Origin: Pseudolabrys sp.
Lineage (GTDB): Bacteria > Pseudomonadota > Alphaproteobacteria > Rhizobiales > Xanthobacteraceae
Assembly: GCA_017849615.1 (NCBI GenBank)
Contig: JAFIGS010000005.1
Location: 1-64,000, forward strand
Length of the DNA stretch: 64,000 nt
Direction: 5' to 3'
A program made the translations under genes and the position numbers. Each line of letters starts with the position of its first letter. The first letter of the stretch is position 1. This document shows, piece by piece, positions 29,682-39,636 of this stretch. Under the pieces are notes generated by a model. The model ran no database searches, had not been told where the DNA came from, and saw only the letters and a program-made list of their open reading frames with translations.

Positions 29682-30047
29682 ATGAGCGGTTTGTTGCAGG
29701 ATTATCTGCCCCTCGTGATCTTCATCGGCGTGTCGCTGGTAATCGGGCTGGCGCTGCTGATCGCCCCGTTCATCGTGGCGTTCCAGCAGCCCGATCCGGA
29801 AAAGCTGTCGGCCTACGAATGCGGTTTCAACGCGTTCGACGACGCGCGCATGAAATTCGACGTGCGCTTCTACCTGGTCGCTATCCTCTTCATTATATTC
29901 GACCTTGAAGTGAGCTTCCTGTTCCCGTGGGCGGTCGCGTTCCATGAGGTCGGCGTGTTCGGCTTCTGGTCGATGATGCTGTTCCTCGGTGTGCTTACAA
30001 TCGGTTTCATCTACGAATGGAAGAAGGGCGCGCTCGAATGGGACTGA
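29682..30047 (+). CDS. nuoA: NADH-quinone oxidoreductase subunit A
   Basis: NuoA is a three-helix membrane subunit at the quinone-site end of respiratory complex I. The 121-residue product has the conserved loop [41 protein letters not shown] between the first and second helices. The ATG at 29682 follows AGGGGT. It opens the nuo operon, in which the genes run in the standard order A to N with NuoC and NuoD as separate proteins. Confidence 0.97.
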   Translation: MSGLLQDYLPLVIFIGVSLVIGLALLIAPFIVAFQQPDPEKLSAYECGFNAFDDARMKFDVRFYLVAILFIIFDLEVSFLFPWAVAFHEVGVFGFWSMMLFLGVLTIGFIYEWKKGALEWD

Positions 30048-30066
30048 GCGCGCTGAAGGCACCGCA

Positions 30067-30627
30067 ATGACAATGGTCGCTCCCCAGCCTCGCGGCATTC
30101 TGGATCCGAACACCGGCAGGCCGGTCGGTTCGGACGATCCTTTTTTCACGGGCCTCAACAACGAATTGTCCGACAAGGGCTTCATCGTCACGGCAGCGGA
30201 CGATCTCGTCACCTGGGCGCGCACCGGCTCGCTGATGTGGATGACCTTCGGTCTCGCCTGCTGCGCCGTCGAGATGATGCAGGTGTCGATGCCGCGCTAC
30301 GACGTCGAGCGCTTCGGCTTCGCGCCGCGCGCCTCGCCGCGCCAGTCCGACGTCATGATCGTCGCCGGCACGCTGACCAACAAGATGGCGCCGGCCTTGC
30401 GCAAGGTCTACGACCAGATGCCGGAGCCGCGCTACGTGATCTCGATGGGCTCCTGCGCCAATGGCGGCGGCTATTATCACTACTCCTACAGCGTCGTGCG
30501 CGGCTGCGACCGCATCGTGCCGGTCGATATCTACGTGCCGGGCTGCCCGCCGACGGCGGAGGCGCTGCTGTACGGCGTGCTGCTGCTGCAGAGGAAGATC
30601 CGCCGCGTCGGCACGATCGAGCGGTGA
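30067..30627 (+). CDS. nuoB: NADH-quinone oxidoreductase subunit B
   Basis: NuoB binds iron-sulfur cluster N2, the last electron carrier before quinone. The 186-residue product carries the cluster ligands Cys65 and Cys66 ([10 protein letters not shown]), Cys130 ([16 protein letters not shown]) and Cys160 ([14 protein letters not shown]). The ATG at 30067 was preferred to an upstream in-frame codon that overlaps the nuoA end, since NuoB proteins of this group begin with a short Pro-rich tail before [10 protein letters not shown]. Confidence 0.97.
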   Translation: MTMVAPQPRGILDPNTGRPVGSDDPFFTGLNNELSDKGFIVTAADDLVTWARTGSLMWMTFGLACCAVEMMQVSMPRYDVERFGFAPRASPRQSDVMIVAGTLTNKMAPALRKVYDQMPEPRYVISMGSCANGGGYYHYSYSVVRGCDRIVPVDIYVPGCPPTAEALLYGVLLLQRKIRRVGTIER

Positions 30628-30636
30628 GGGCGGGTC

Positions 30637-31296
30637 ATGGACATTCTTACCACGCTCGACAACCTCGGCGCCTCGATCACGGCCGCGCTTCCCGGCGCCG
30701 TCACCGGTCATGAGATCTCTTTCGGCGAACTCAACGTCACCGCCAAGGCCGCCGACATCGTCAAGGTCGCGAAGTATCTGCGCGACGATCCGTCGTGCCA
30801 GTTCATCTGCATTATCGACATCACGGCGGTTGACTATCCCGGCCGTGACGAGCGTTTCGACGTCGTCTATCACCTCCTGTCGCCGCGGTTGAACCAGCGC
30901 ATTCGCGTCAAGGTGACGACCGACGAGGCGACGCCTGTGCCGTCGATCATCGACCTGTTCCGCGGCGCTGACTGGTTTGAGCGCGAAACCTACGATCTCT
31001 ACGGCGTGCTGTTCACCGGTCATCCCGACATGCGCCGCATCCTCACCGACTACGGTTTCGAGGGCCATCCGCTGCGCAAGGACTTCCCGATGACGGGCTT
31101 CGTCGAAGTACGCTACGACGACGAGCAGAAGCGCGTCGTCTACGACAAGGTTCGGCTCAACCAGGAATTCCGCTCCTTCGATTTCCTCTCGCCCTGGGAA
31201 GGCACCGACTACGTGCTGCCGGGCGACGAGAAAGCCAAGGAGCCGGGGCAGGGCAACAAGCTCACCGGCGAGCCCGAGAAGAAGGCGACGCCATAA
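30637..31296 (+). CDS. nuoC: NADH-quinone oxidoreductase subunit C
   Basis: NuoC (30-kDa subunit) is part of the peripheral connecting arm. The 219-residue product has the signature [37 protein letters not shown] around residues 112-150 and a Lys/Glu/Pro-rich tail. The ATG at 30637 follows GAGGGCGGG. Its stop overlaps the nuoD start by one base (TAATG), indicating coupled translation. Confidence 0.96.
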   Translation: MDILTTLDNLGASITAALPGAVTGHEISFGELNVTAKAADIVKVAKYLRDDPSCQFICIIDITAVDYPGRDERFDVVYHLLSPRLNQRIRVKVTTDEATPVPSIIDLFRGADWFERETYDLYGVLFTGHPDMRRILTDYGFEGHPLRKDFPMTGFVEVRYDDEQKRVVYDKVRLNQEFRSFDFLSPWEGTDYVLPGDEKAKEPGQGNKLTGEPEKKATP

Positions 31297-32486
31297 TGGC
31301 CGAAACCTCCGTCCGCAATTTCACGATCAACTTCGGGCCGCAGCATCCGGCGGCGCACGGTGTGCTGCGCCTCGTGCTGGAGCTCGATGGCGAAGTGGTC
31401 GATCGCGTCGATCCGCATATCGGCCTCCTGCATCGCGGCACCGAAAAGCTGATCGAGGCCAAGACCTATCTGCAGGCGATCCCGTATTTCGACCGGCTCG
31501 ATTACGTCGCGCCGATGAATCAGGAGCACGCGTTCTGCCTTGCGGTCGAGAAGCTGCTCGGTCTGCAGGTGCCGAAGCGCGCGCAGCTCATCCGCGTGCT
31601 GTATTCCGAGATCGGCCGCATCCTGTCGCATCTGCTCAACGTCACGACGCAGGCGATGGACGTCGGCGCGCTCACCCCGCCGCTGTGGGGCTTCGAAGAG
31701 CGCGAGAAGCTGATGATGTTCTACGAGCGCGCCTCCGGCTCGCGCATGCACGCGGCCTACTTCCGCGTCGGCGGCGTGCATCAGGACCTGCCGCAGTCGC
31801 TGATCAACGACATCTACGATTGGTGCGATCCCTTCCTAAAGGTTGTCGACGACCTCGACACGCTGCTGACCGGCAACCGCATCTTCAAGCAGCGCAACGT
31901 CGATATCGCGATCGTCAAGATTGAGGACGCCTGGAACTGGGGCTATTCCGGCGTGATGGTGCGCGGCTCGGGCGCCGCCTGGGATCTGCGCAAGTCGCAG
32001 CCTTACGAGTGCTACGCCGAGCTCGATTTCGATATTCCGGTCGGCAAGAACGGCGATTGCTACGATCGCTATCTCATCCGCATGGAAGAGATGCGCCAGT
32101 CGGCCAAGATCATGAAGCAGTGTTGCGACAGACTGCGCGCGGCCGAAGGGCAGGGTCCGGTCTCGGCCGTCGATCAGAAGATCGTGCCGCCCAAGCGCGG
32201 CGAGATGAAGAAGTCGATGGAAGCGCTGATCCATCACTTCAAGCTTTATACTGAAGGCTTCCACGTGCCGGCCGGCGAAGTCTACGCCGCGGTCGAGGCG
32301 CCCAAGGGCGAGTTCGGCGTCTATCTCGTCGCCGACGGCACCAACAAGCCGTACAAGTGCAAGATCCGCGCGCCGGGCTTCGCGCATCTCCAGTCGATGG
32401 ACTGGCTGTGCAAGGGCCACTTGCTGGCCGACGTCTCGGCCATTCTCGGCTCCATCGACATCGTGTTCGGGGAAGTTGATCGATGA
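31296..32486 (+). CDS. nuoD: NADH-quinone oxidoreductase subunit D
   Basis: NuoD (49-kDa subunit) forms most of the quinone-binding chamber with NuoB. The 396-residue product begins with [26 protein letters not shown], which includes the quinone-contacting His, and shows [14 protein letters not shown] and the C-terminal [19 protein letters not shown] and DIVFGEVDR. It descends from the large subunit of NiFe hydrogenase but lacks the metal-binding cysteines, as expected. nuoE overlaps its end by 4 bases. Confidence 0.97.
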   Translation: MAETSVRNFTINFGPQHPAAHGVLRLVLELDGEVVDRVDPHIGLLHRGTEKLIEAKTYLQAIPYFDRLDYVAPMNQEHAFCLAVEKLLGLQVPKRAQLIRVLYSEIGRILSHLLNVTTQAMDVGALTPPLWGFEEREKLMMFYERASGSRMHAAYFRVGGVHQDLPQSLINDIYDWCDPFLKVVDDLDTLLTGNRIFKQRNVDIAIVKIEDAWNWGYSGVMVRGSGAAWDLRKSQPYECYAELDFDIPVGKNGDCYDRYLIRMEEMRQSAKIMKQCCDRLRAAEGQGPVSAVDQKIVPPKRGEMKKSMEALIHHFKLYTEGFHVPAGEVYAAVEAPKGEFGVYLVADGTNKPYKCKIRAPGFAHLQSMDWLCKGHLLADVSAILGSIDIVFGEVDR

Positions 32487-33241
32487 GCGTTCGCCGCACC
32501 GCGCCCGCTGCAGTTCAGCCGAAGGAATTCGCCTTCACGCCGGAGAATCTGGCCTGGGCCAAGACCATCATCGCGCGCTTCCCGGAAGGCCGTCAGGCTT
32601 CCGCCGTCATCCAATTGATGTGGCGCGCGCAGGAGCAGCATTACGGCTGGCTGCCGGAAGCCGCCATCCGCTACATCGCCGACATGCTCGGCATGGAACA
32701 TATCCGCGCCATGGAAGTGGCGACGTTCTACACGATGTTCCTGCTGCAGCCGGTCGGCAAGAAGGCGCATATCCAGGTGTGCGGCACGACGCCGTGCCGC
32801 CTGCGCGGCGCCGACGACCTGTTCGAGGTTTGCAAGCATCGCATTGCGCATGATCCTTTCGAGGTGTCGGCCGACGGCAACTTCTCGTGGGAAGAGGTCG
32901 AATGTCTCGGCGCTTGCGTGAACGCGCCGATGGCGCTGATCTGGAAGGATACCTACGAGGACCTGACCCCGGAGAGCCTCGAGAAGATCATCGACGGCTT
33001 TGCTTCGGGCAACCCGCCCAAGCCCGGCCCGCAGAACGGCCGCCAGTTTTCGGCGCCGGAAGGCGGCCCGACCACGCTGACCGATGCGGCGATTTACGCG
33101 ACGAAGCCGCAGAACGCCGGCGCCGCGCTGACCGACAGCGACGCCAAGAAGCCGAGCCAGACCGCGAGCAATCGCGAGGCGCCGGAGCCGAAGCCGCCGC
33201 TGTCGAAAGCCAGCGCCGACAAGAAGCCGAAACCGAACTGA
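32483..33241 (+). CDS. nuoE: NADH-quinone oxidoreductase subunit E
   Basis: NuoE (24-kDa subunit) carries the [2Fe-2S] cluster N1a. The 252-residue product has the thioredoxin-like domain with ligands Cys100, Cys105, Cys141 and Cys145 ([23 protein letters not shown]). Past residue 165 it has a tail of about 85 residues rich in Pro, Lys, Ala and Ser, predicted disordered; similar tails occur in other Alphaproteobacteria. It starts at an ATGA overlap with nuoD. Confidence 0.96.
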   Translation: MSVRRTAPAAVQPKEFAFTPENLAWAKTIIARFPEGRQASAVIQLMWRAQEQHYGWLPEAAIRYIADMLGMEHIRAMEVATFYTMFLLQPVGKKAHIQVCGTTPCRLRGADDLFEVCKHRIAHDPFEVSADGNFSWEEVECLGACVNAPMALIWKDTYEDLTPESLEKIIDGFASGNPPKPGPQNGRQFSAPEGGPTTLTDAAIYATKPQNAGAALTDSDAKKPSQTASNREAPEPKPPLSKASADKKPKPN

Positions 33242-33261
33242 AGATCGCCGGATAGAAGCAC

Positions 33262-34563
33262 ATGCTCGCTGACAAGGATCGCATCTTCAAGAACCTCTAC
33301 GGCCTCCATGACTGGGGCCTGAAGGGCGCGCTGGCGCGCGGCTCCTGGGATGGCACCAAGGCGATCATCGAGAAGGGCCGCGACGGCATCATCAACGAGA
33401 TGAAGGCGTCGGGTCTGCGTGGCCGCGGCGGCGCCGGCTTCCCGACCGGGCTCAAGTGGTCGTTCATGCCGAAGGAGATCGGCGAGCGTCCGCATTACCT
33501 CGTTGTCAACGCCGACGAGTCCGAGCCGGGCACCTGCAAGGATCGCGAGATCATGCGGCACGATCCGCATCTCCTCGTCGAGGGCTGTCTGATCGCCGGC
33601 TTCGCCATGGGCGCGCATGCCGGCTACATCTACGTGCGCGGCGAGTTCATCCGCGAGCGCGAGCATCTGCAGGCGGCGATCGATCATGCCTATGAGGCCA
33701 AGCTGATCGGCAAGAACAACGTCCACGGCTGGGACTTCGACCTTTACGTCGCCCACGGCGCCGGCGCCTATATCTGCGGCGAAGAGACCGCGCTGCTCGA
33801 AAGCCTCGAAGGCAAGAAGGGCCAGCCGCGCCTCAAGCCGCCGTTCCCGGCGAATGTCGGTCTCTATGGCTGCCCGACCACGGTGAACAACGTCGAGTCG
33901 ATCGCGGTGGCGCCGGATATTTTGCGCCGCGGCGCTTCGTGGTTCTCCTCGATCGGCAACCCGAACAATGTCGGCACCAAGCTGTTCTGCATTTCCGGCC
34001 ACGTGAACAAGCCCTGCAACGTCGAAGAGGCGATGGGCATTCCGTTCCGCGAACTGATCGACAAGCACTGCGGCGGCATTCGCGGCGGCTGGGACAACCT
34101 CAAGGCCGTGATCCCCGGCGGCTCGTCGGTGCGTATGGTGCCGGCGGCACAGATCATCGATACGCCGATGGAGTTCGACTCGCTGTCGAAGCTGCGCTCC
34201 GGTCTCGGCACCGCGGCGGTGATCGTCATGGACAAGTCCACCGACCTCATCAAGGCGATCGCGCGCATCTCGTATTTCTACAAGCACGAGAGCTGCGGTC
34301 AGTGCACGCCGTGCCGCGAAGGCACCGGTTGGATGTGGCGCGTGATGACGCGCATGGCCGAAGGCCGCGCGCAGAAGCGCGAAATCGACATGCTGCTCGA
34401 CGTCACCAAGCAGATCGAAGGTCACACCATCTGCGCACTCGGCGATGCCGCGGCCTGGCCGATCCAGGGCCTGATCGCGCATTTCCGTCACGAAATCGAA
34501 GAGCGGATCGACCAGTATTCGGCCAATCCGCACTCTGAACCCGTTCTAGTCGCGGCGGAGTAG
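33262..34563 (+). CDS. nuoF: NADH-quinone oxidoreductase subunit F
   Basis: NuoF (51-kDa subunit) binds NADH, FMN and cluster N3, and is where electrons enter complex I. The 433-residue product has the glycine-rich [15 protein letters not shown] (residues 52-66), [16 protein letters not shown] (83-98), [16 protein letters not shown] (169-184) and the [4Fe-4S] ligands Cys345, Cys348, Cys351 and Cys391. The gene after it is not nuoG but a DUF3291 gene that begins 2 bases later. Confidence 0.97.
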   Translation: MLADKDRIFKNLYGLHDWGLKGALARGSWDGTKAIIEKGRDGIINEMKASGLRGRGGAGFPTGLKWSFMPKEIGERPHYLVVNADESEPGTCKDREIMRHDPHLLVEGCLIAGFAMGAHAGYIYVRGEFIREREHLQAAIDHAYEAKLIGKNNVHGWDFDLYVAHGAGAYICGEETALLESLEGKKGQPRLKPPFPANVGLYGCPTTVNNVESIAVAPDILRRGASWFSSIGNPNNVGTKLFCISGHVNKPCNVEEAMGIPFRELIDKHCGGIRGGWDNLKAVIPGGSSVRMVPAAQIIDTPMEFDSLSKLRSGLGTAAVIVMDKSTDLIKAIARISYFYKHESCGQCTPCREGTGWMWRVMTRMAEGRAQKREIDMLLDVTKQIEGHTICALGDAAAWPIQGLIAHFRHEIEERIDQYSANPHSEPVLVAAE

Positions 34564-34565
34564 AT

Positions 34566-35057
34566 ATGACCGGCGTTCGCCACCTCGCCCAGTTCAACAT
34601 CGCGCGGATCAAGTATCCGCTCGATGATGCGCGCATGGCCGAGTTCGTCGGCAATGTCGATCGCATCAACGGGCTGGCCGAGCGGGTCGAAGGCTTCGTC
34701 TGGCGCCTCAAGGGCGACAGCGGCAACGCGATGGACATGGGCGTGCATGGCGACAAGCGGGTGCTGCCGAACCTGACCGTCTGGGAGAATGTGCAGGCGC
34801 TCGAACGCTTCGTCTGGAAGACGCTGCACTACCGCTTCTACCAGAAGCGCGAAGAGTGGTTCGAGCACATCGAGGTCACCAATGCGCTGTGGTGGGTCGA
34901 TGTCGGCGCGCGTCCGTCGCTGGACGAGGGCATCGCGCGGCTCGATCACCTGACGCAGAACGGACCGACTGACTTCGCCTTCGGCTGGCAACAGATCGCG
35001 GGCGCTCAACATTGGAAAACGGCGCGTTGCCCGGCGCCGAGCGAGCATGCGGCATGA
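34566..35057 (+). CDS. DUF3291 protein inside the nuo operon
   Basis: A 163-residue soluble protein of the DUF3291 type ([18 protein letters not shown] at the start, [31 protein letters not shown], a pattern of the dimeric alpha/beta-barrel or monooxygenase-like fold). Its function is unknown. It starts 2 bases after the nuoF stop and its stop overlaps the nuoG start (ATGA), so it is translated as part of the complex I operon. It has no cysteines in cluster-like spacing and no membrane segment, so if it takes part in complex I, it is more likely an assembly or accessory factor than a redox subunit. That role is inference. Confidence 0.8.
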   Translation: MTGVRHLAQFNIARIKYPLDDARMAEFVGNVDRINGLAERVEGFVWRLKGDSGNAMDMGVHGDKRVLPNLTVWENVQALERFVWKTLHYRFYQKREEWFEHIEVTNALWWVDVGARPSLDEGIARLDHLTQNGPTDFAFGWQQIAGAQHWKTARCPAPSEHAA

Positions 35058-37129
35058 CGAAAGTTGTTATCGACGGCCAGGAAATCGACGTGCCGCCGGA
35101 GTACACGCTGCTCCAGGCGTGCGAAGCGGCGGGCGCGGAAATCCCGCGCTTCTGCTTCCATGAGCGGCTGTCGATCGCCGGCAATTGCCGCATGTGCCTC
35201 ATCGAGGTGAAGGGCGGTCCGCCGAAGCCGGTCGCGTCCTGCGCCCAGAACGTCCGCGACCTGCGGCCAGGCCCCAATGGCGAGCCGCCGCAGATGTTCA
35301 CCAAGTCGCCGATGGTGAAGAAGGCGCGCGAAGGCGTGATGGAATTCCTGCTGATCAACCATCCGCTCGATTGCCCGATCTGCGATCAGGGCGGCGAGTG
35401 CGATCTGCAGGATCAGGCGATGGCGTACGGCGTCGATCACACGCGCTATCACGAGAACAAGCGCGCAGTCGAAGACAAGTATATCGGCGCGCTGGTCAAG
35501 ACCTCGATGAACCGCTGCATCCAGTGCACGCGCTGCATCCGCTTCTCGGCGGAAGTGGCCGGCGTGTCGGAACTCGGCGCCATCGGTCGCGGCGAGGACA
35601 TGGAGATCACGACCTATCTCGAAGCGGCGATGACCTCCGAGCTGCAGTCGAACGTCGTCGATCTGTGTCCGGTCGGCGCGCTGACGTCGAAGCCTTACGC
35701 TTTCGCGGCGCGGCCGTGGGAGTTGTCGAAGACGCCGTCGATCGACGTTATGGATGCGCTCGGCTCGGCGATCCGCGTCGATGCGCGCGGCCGCGAAGTG
35801 ATGCGCATTCTGCCGCGCACCAATGACGACATCAACGAAGAGTGGATCTCCGACAAGACGCGCCACGTCGTCGACGGTCTGCGCACCCAGCGCCTCGACC
35901 AGCCTTACGTGCGCGATAACGGCCGCCTGCGTCAGGCGACCTGGAAGGAAGCCTTCGCCGCCATCGCCGCGAAGACCCGTGGGGTCAAGGGCGCGCGCAT
36001 CGGCGCGCTGGCCGGCCAGCTCGCCGGCGTCGAGGAAATGTTCGCGCTCAAGGGCCTGATGACGGCGCTCGGCTCCGGCAACATCGACGCGCGCTATCCG
36101 GGCTCGCCGCTGCACCCCAAGCACGGCCGCGCCAGCTACATTTTCAACTCGACCATCGCTGGCATCGATCAGGCTGACGCGATCATGCTGATCGGGACCA
36201 ACCCTCGCAAGGAAGCGCCGGTGCTGAACGCGCGCATCCGCAAGCGCTGGCGCCAAGGCAATCTGCCGGTCGGCGTCGTCGGCGAGCAGGCCGATCTGAC
36301 TTACACCTACACCTATCTCGGCGCCGGTCCGGACAGCCTCGCGCCTTTGATCGACCATGCTCCGGCCAAAGCGCAGAAGCCGATGTTCATCATCGGCCAG
36401 GGCGCGCTCAATCGTCCCGATGGCGCGGCCATTCTGGCTCAGGCCGCGAAGGCGGCGAAGTCGCTCGGCGTCATCAAGGACGGCTGGAACGGCTTCAACA
36501 TCCTGCACACCGAAGCCGGCCTCGTCGGCGCGCTCGATATCGGCTTCGTGCCGGGTGAGGGCGGCCTCGACACCGGCGCCATGCTCAAGTCCGATGCGCT
36601 CGACGTCCTGTTCCTGCTGGGCGTCGATGAAGTGGACGTGCCTGCCGGCGCTTTCGTCGTCTATGTCGGCACCCACGGCGATCGCGGCGCGCACCGCGCC
36701 GACGTCATCCTGCCGGGTGCGGCCTATACCGAAAAGTCGGCGACCTACGTCAACACCGAAGGCCGCGTGCAATTGACCACCCGCGCCACGTTCCCGCCGG
36801 GCGATGCCCGCGAGGATTGGGCGATCCTGCGCGCGCTATCCGATGCGCTGGGCGCCAGGCTGCCTTATGACTCGCTGCTCGGCCTGCGTCAGGCGATGTA
36901 TGCGGCGCATCCGCATCTGGCCCGCATTGACCAGATCGCACCGGGCGAAGCGGCGACCATCGAGAAGCTGACAACGCTCGGCGGCACGGCCGAAAAATCG
37001 GCGCTGGTGTCGCCGGTGTCGAATTTCTATTTCACCAATCCGATCGCACGCGCCTCGGCCGTGATGGCCGAGTGTTCGGCGCTCGCTCACGCGGCGGCCG
37101 GCAAGCCGGCGCTGACGGCGGCGGAGTAG
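35054..37129 (+). CDS. nuoG: NADH-quinone oxidoreductase subunit G
   Basis: NuoG (75-kDa subunit) is the largest peripheral subunit and carries three iron-sulfur clusters on the path from NuoF to NuoI. The 691-residue product has an N-terminal [2Fe-2S] ferredoxin domain (Cys in [18 protein letters not shown]), the His/Cys3 cluster region ([20 protein letters not shown]), a [10 protein letters not shown] cluster motif and a C-terminal molybdopterin-oxidoreductase-like domain without cofactor function. The start at 35054 matches the family MTKVVIDGQ and overlaps the DUF3291 stop. Confidence 0.97.
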   Translation: MTKVVIDGQEIDVPPEYTLLQACEAAGAEIPRFCFHERLSIAGNCRMCLIEVKGGPPKPVASCAQNVRDLRPGPNGEPPQMFTKSPMVKKAREGVMEFLLINHPLDCPICDQGGECDLQDQAMAYGVDHTRYHENKRAVEDKYIGALVKTSMNRCIQCTRCIRFSAEVAGVSELGAIGRGEDMEITTYLEAAMTSELQSNVVDLCPVGALTSKPYAFAARPWELSKTPSIDVMDALGSAIRVDARGREVMRILPRTNDDINEEWISDKTRHVVDGLRTQRLDQPYVRDNGRLRQATWKEAFAAIAAKTRGVKGARIGALAGQLAGVEEMFALKGLMTALGSGNIDARYPGSPLHPKHGRASYIFNSTIAGIDQADAIMLIGTNPRKEAPVLNARIRKRWRQGNLPVGVVGEQADLTYTYTYLGAGPDSLAPLIDHAPAKAQKPMFIIGQGALNRPDGAAILAQAAKAAKSLGVIKDGWNGFNILHTEAGLVGALDIGFVPGEGGLDTGAMLKSDALDVLFLLGVDEVDVPAGAFVVYVGTHGDRGAHRADVILPGAAYTEKSATYVNTEGRVQLTTRATFPPGDAREDWAILRALSDALGARLPYDSLLGLRQAMYAAHPHLARIDQIAPGEAATIEKLTTLGGTAEKSALVSPVSNFYFTNPIARASAVMAECSALAHAAAGKPALTAAE

Positions 37130-37139
37130 GGACAAGGCC

Positions 37140-38171
37140 ATGGATTTCTTCTGGACCACGCTCTGGCCGCTGATCATCATCCTGGCGCAGTCGCTGCTGC
37201 TGCTGGTGCTGCTGCTCGTCGGCATCGCCTACATCCTGCTCGCCGACCGCAAGATCTGGGCGGCGGTGCAGATGCGTCGCGGCCCGAACGTCGTCGGTCC
37301 CTGGGGCCTGCTGCAGTCCTTCGCCGACCTCCTCAAGTTCATCGTCAAGGAGCCGGTTATTCCGGCCGGCTCGAACAAGGGCGTGTTTCTGCTGGCGCCG
37401 CTCGTCACCTGCGTGCTGGCGCTCGCCGCCTGGGCCGTGATCCCGGTGAATGTCGGCTGGGCCATCGCCGACATCAATGTGGGCGTGCTCTATATCTTCG
37501 CGGTGTCGTCGTTGATGGTCTACGGCGTCATCATGGCCGGCTGGGCGTCGAACTCGAAGTATCCGTTCCTCGCCGCGCTGCGCTCGGCCGCGCAGATGGT
37601 GTCCTACGAGGTCTCGATCGGTTTCGTCATCATCACCGTGCTGCTGTGCGCCGGTTCGCTGAACCTGACCAAGATCGTCGAGGCGCAGAACGGCCCCTAC
37701 GGCATGCTGTCGTGGTACTGGCTGCCGCTGTTCCCGATGTTCATCGTCTTCTTCGTGTCGGCGCTGGCGGAAACCAACCGTCCGCCGTTCGATCTGATTG
37801 AGGCGGAATCGGAACTGGTCGCCGGCTTCATGGTCGAATACGGCTCGTCGCCCTACATGATGTTCATGCTCGGCGAATACGTGGCCATCGCCACGATGTG
37901 CGCCATGGGCACCATCCTGTTCCTCGGCGGCTGGCTGCCGCCGGTGCCTTACGCGCCCTTCACCTGGGTGCCGGGCGTCATCTGGTTCGTACTCAAAGCG
38001 CTGTTCCTGTTCTTCGGCTTCGCCATGGCGAAGGCGATCGTGCCGCGCTACCGCTACGACCAGTTGATGCGTCTGGGCTGGAAGGTGTTTCTGCCGCTGT
38101 CGCTGGCCATGGTCGTTATCGTTGCCGGCGTTCTGCAGTACGGCCATCTCGCCACCTCGGCGATGAAGTGA
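37140..38171 (+). CDS. nuoH: NADH-quinone oxidoreductase subunit H
   Basis: NuoH is the membrane subunit that joins the peripheral arm to the proton-pumping arm and forms part of the quinone entry channel. The 343-residue product has about eight helices and the signatures [26 protein letters not shown] (charged loop), [11 protein letters not shown] and [21 protein letters not shown]. The ATG at 37140 follows the nuoG stop by 10 bases. Confidence 0.97.
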   Translation: MDFFWTTLWPLIIILAQSLLLLVLLLVGIAYILLADRKIWAAVQMRRGPNVVGPWGLLQSFADLLKFIVKEPVIPAGSNKGVFLLAPLVTCVLALAAWAVIPVNVGWAIADINVGVLYIFAVSSLMVYGVIMAGWASNSKYPFLAALRSAAQMVSYEVSIGFVIITVLLCAGSLNLTKIVEAQNGPYGMLSWYWLPLFPMFIVFFVSALAETNRPPFDLIEAESELVAGFMVEYGSSPYMMFMLGEYVAIATMCAMGTILFLGGWLPPVPYAPFTWVPGVIWFVLKALFLFFGFAMAKAIVPRYRYDQLMRLGWKVFLPLSLAMVVIVAGVLQYGHLATSAMK

Positions 38172-38178
38172 GGATGCG

Positions 38179-38667
38179 ATGAGGTTAGTCGGCGCCGCCA
38201 AGGCACTGTTTCTCTGGGAGTTCGTCGTCGGCACCGCGCTGGCGATGCGCTACTTCTTCGCGCCCAAGGCGACCATCAACTATCCGTTCGAGAAGAACCC
38301 GGTGTCCCCGCGCTTCCGCGGCGAGCACGCGCTGCGCCGCTATCCGAACGGCGAAGAGCGCTGCATCGCCTGCAAGCTGTGCGAGGCGATCTGCCCGGCG
38401 CAGGCCATCACCATCGAGGCCGGCCCGCGCCGCAACGACGGCACGCGCCGCACCACGCGCTACGACATCGACATGGTGAAGTGCATCTATTGCGGCCTGT
38501 GTCAGGAAGCCTGCCCGGTGGACGCCATCGTCGAGGGGCCGAATTTCGAGTTCGCCACTGAGACCCGCGAAGAGCTGTACTACGACAAGGAGCGTCTGCT
38601 CGCGAATGGCGACCGCTGGGAGCGGCAGATCGCCAAGAACATCGCGCTCGACGCGCCGTATAGGTAA
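38179..38667 (+). CDS. nuoI: NADH-quinone oxidoreductase subunit I
   Basis: NuoI is an 8Fe ferredoxin-like subunit with clusters N6a and N6b that passes electrons to NuoB. The 162-residue product has an N-terminal amphipathic membrane-contact helix and the two [4Fe-4S] motifs [12 protein letters not shown] and [12 protein letters not shown]. The ATG at 38179 is favoured over another ATG a few bases upstream that is out of frame. Confidence 0.97.
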   Translation: MRLVGAAKALFLWEFVVGTALAMRYFFAPKATINYPFEKNPVSPRFRGEHALRRYPNGEERCIACKLCEAICPAQAITIEAGPRRNDGTRRTTRYDIDMVKCIYCGLCQEACPVDAIVEGPNFEFATETREELYYDKERLLANGDRWERQIAKNIALDAPYR

Positions 38668-38672
38668 CGCCG

Positions 38673-39323
38673 ATGAACGCCGTCGCCGTATTCTTTTATC
38701 TCTTTGCCTGCGTCCTCGTCGCGAGCGCCTTCATGGTGATCGCGTCGAAGAACCCGGTGCATTCGGTGCTGTATCTCATTCTGGCCTTCGTCAATGCGGC
38801 GGGCCTGTTCGTGATGATGGGCGCCGAATTCCTGGCGATGATCCTGATCGTCGTCTATGTCGGCGCGGTGGCGGTGCTGTTCCTGTTCGTCGTCATGATG
38901 CTCGACGTCGATTTTGCCGAGCTCAAGCAGGGCGTGCTGCAGTATCTGCCGATCGGCATGGTGATCGGCGGCATTTTCCTCGCCGAGATTCTGCTGGTGG
39001 TCGGCACCTGGGCGATCGCCCCGGCGACCAAGGGCGCCATCACGGCGCCGATCCCGGCCGGCGTCACCAACACCGAGGCCATCGGCCTCGTGCTCTATAC
39101 GAAGTATGTCTACTTCTTCCAGATCTCGGGCTTGATCCTCCTGGTCGCCATGATCGGCGCCATCGTGCTGACCTTGCGCCACAAGGAGCGGGTCAAGCGC
39201 CAGTCGATCGCCGATCAGGTCGCGCGCACGCCGGCCATGGCGATGAAGGTCGTCAAGGTGAAGACCGGGCAGGGGCTCGGCTCCAACGAAATCTCCAGCA
39301 AGGACGCGGGGAGCGCGGCATGA
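38673..39323 (+). CDS. nuoJ: NADH-quinone oxidoreductase subunit J
   Basis: NuoJ is a five-helix membrane subunit near the junction of the two arms. The 216-residue product has the motif [20 protein letters not shown] and the conserved [21 protein letters not shown] helix with the pi-bulge region. A soluble C-terminal tail of about 45 residues follows the last helix. Its stop overlaps the nuoK start by 4 bases. Confidence 0.96.
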   Translation: MNAVAVFFYLFACVLVASAFMVIASKNPVHSVLYLILAFVNAAGLFVMMGAEFLAMILIVVYVGAVAVLFLFVVMMLDVDFAELKQGVLQYLPIGMVIGGIFLAEILLVVGTWAIAPATKGAITAPIPAGVTNTEAIGLVLYTKYVYFFQISGLILLVAMIGAIVLTLRHKERVKRQSIADQVARTPAMAMKVVKVKTGQGLGSNEISSKDAGSAA

Positions 39324-39628
39324 CCATCGGCCTCGGTCACTATCTGTCGGTTGCCGCGATCCTGTTCACGCTCGGCATATTCGGCATCTTCCTGAACCGG
39401 AAGAACGTCATCATCATCCTGATGTCGATCGAGCTCATCCTGCTCGCGGTCAACATCAACCTGGTTGCGTTCTCGACTCATCTCGGCGACATCACCGGGC
39501 AAATCTTCGCGCTGCTGGTGCTCACCGTCGCGGCCGCCGAAGCCGCCATCGGTCTCGCCATTCTCGTCGTTTTCTTCCGCAACCGCGGCACCATCGCGGT
39601 TGAGGACATCAATATGATGAAGGGCTGA
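39320..39628 (+). CDS. nuoK: NADH-quinone oxidoreductase subunit K
   Basis: NuoK is a three-helix subunit related to MrpC, with membrane glutamates needed for proton transfer. The 102-residue product shows [18 protein letters not shown], carrying the first conserved Glu, and [21 protein letters not shown] with the second. It starts at an ATGA overlap with nuoJ and has the normal length. The coding sequence is offset from a long spurious frame that covers the same region. Confidence 0.97.
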   Translation: MTIGLGHYLSVAAILFTLGIFGIFLNRKNVIIILMSIELILLAVNINLVAFSTHLGDITGQIFALLVLTVAAAEAAIGLAILVVFFRNRGTIAVEDINMMKG

Positions 39629-39636
39629 GCCTCCTC

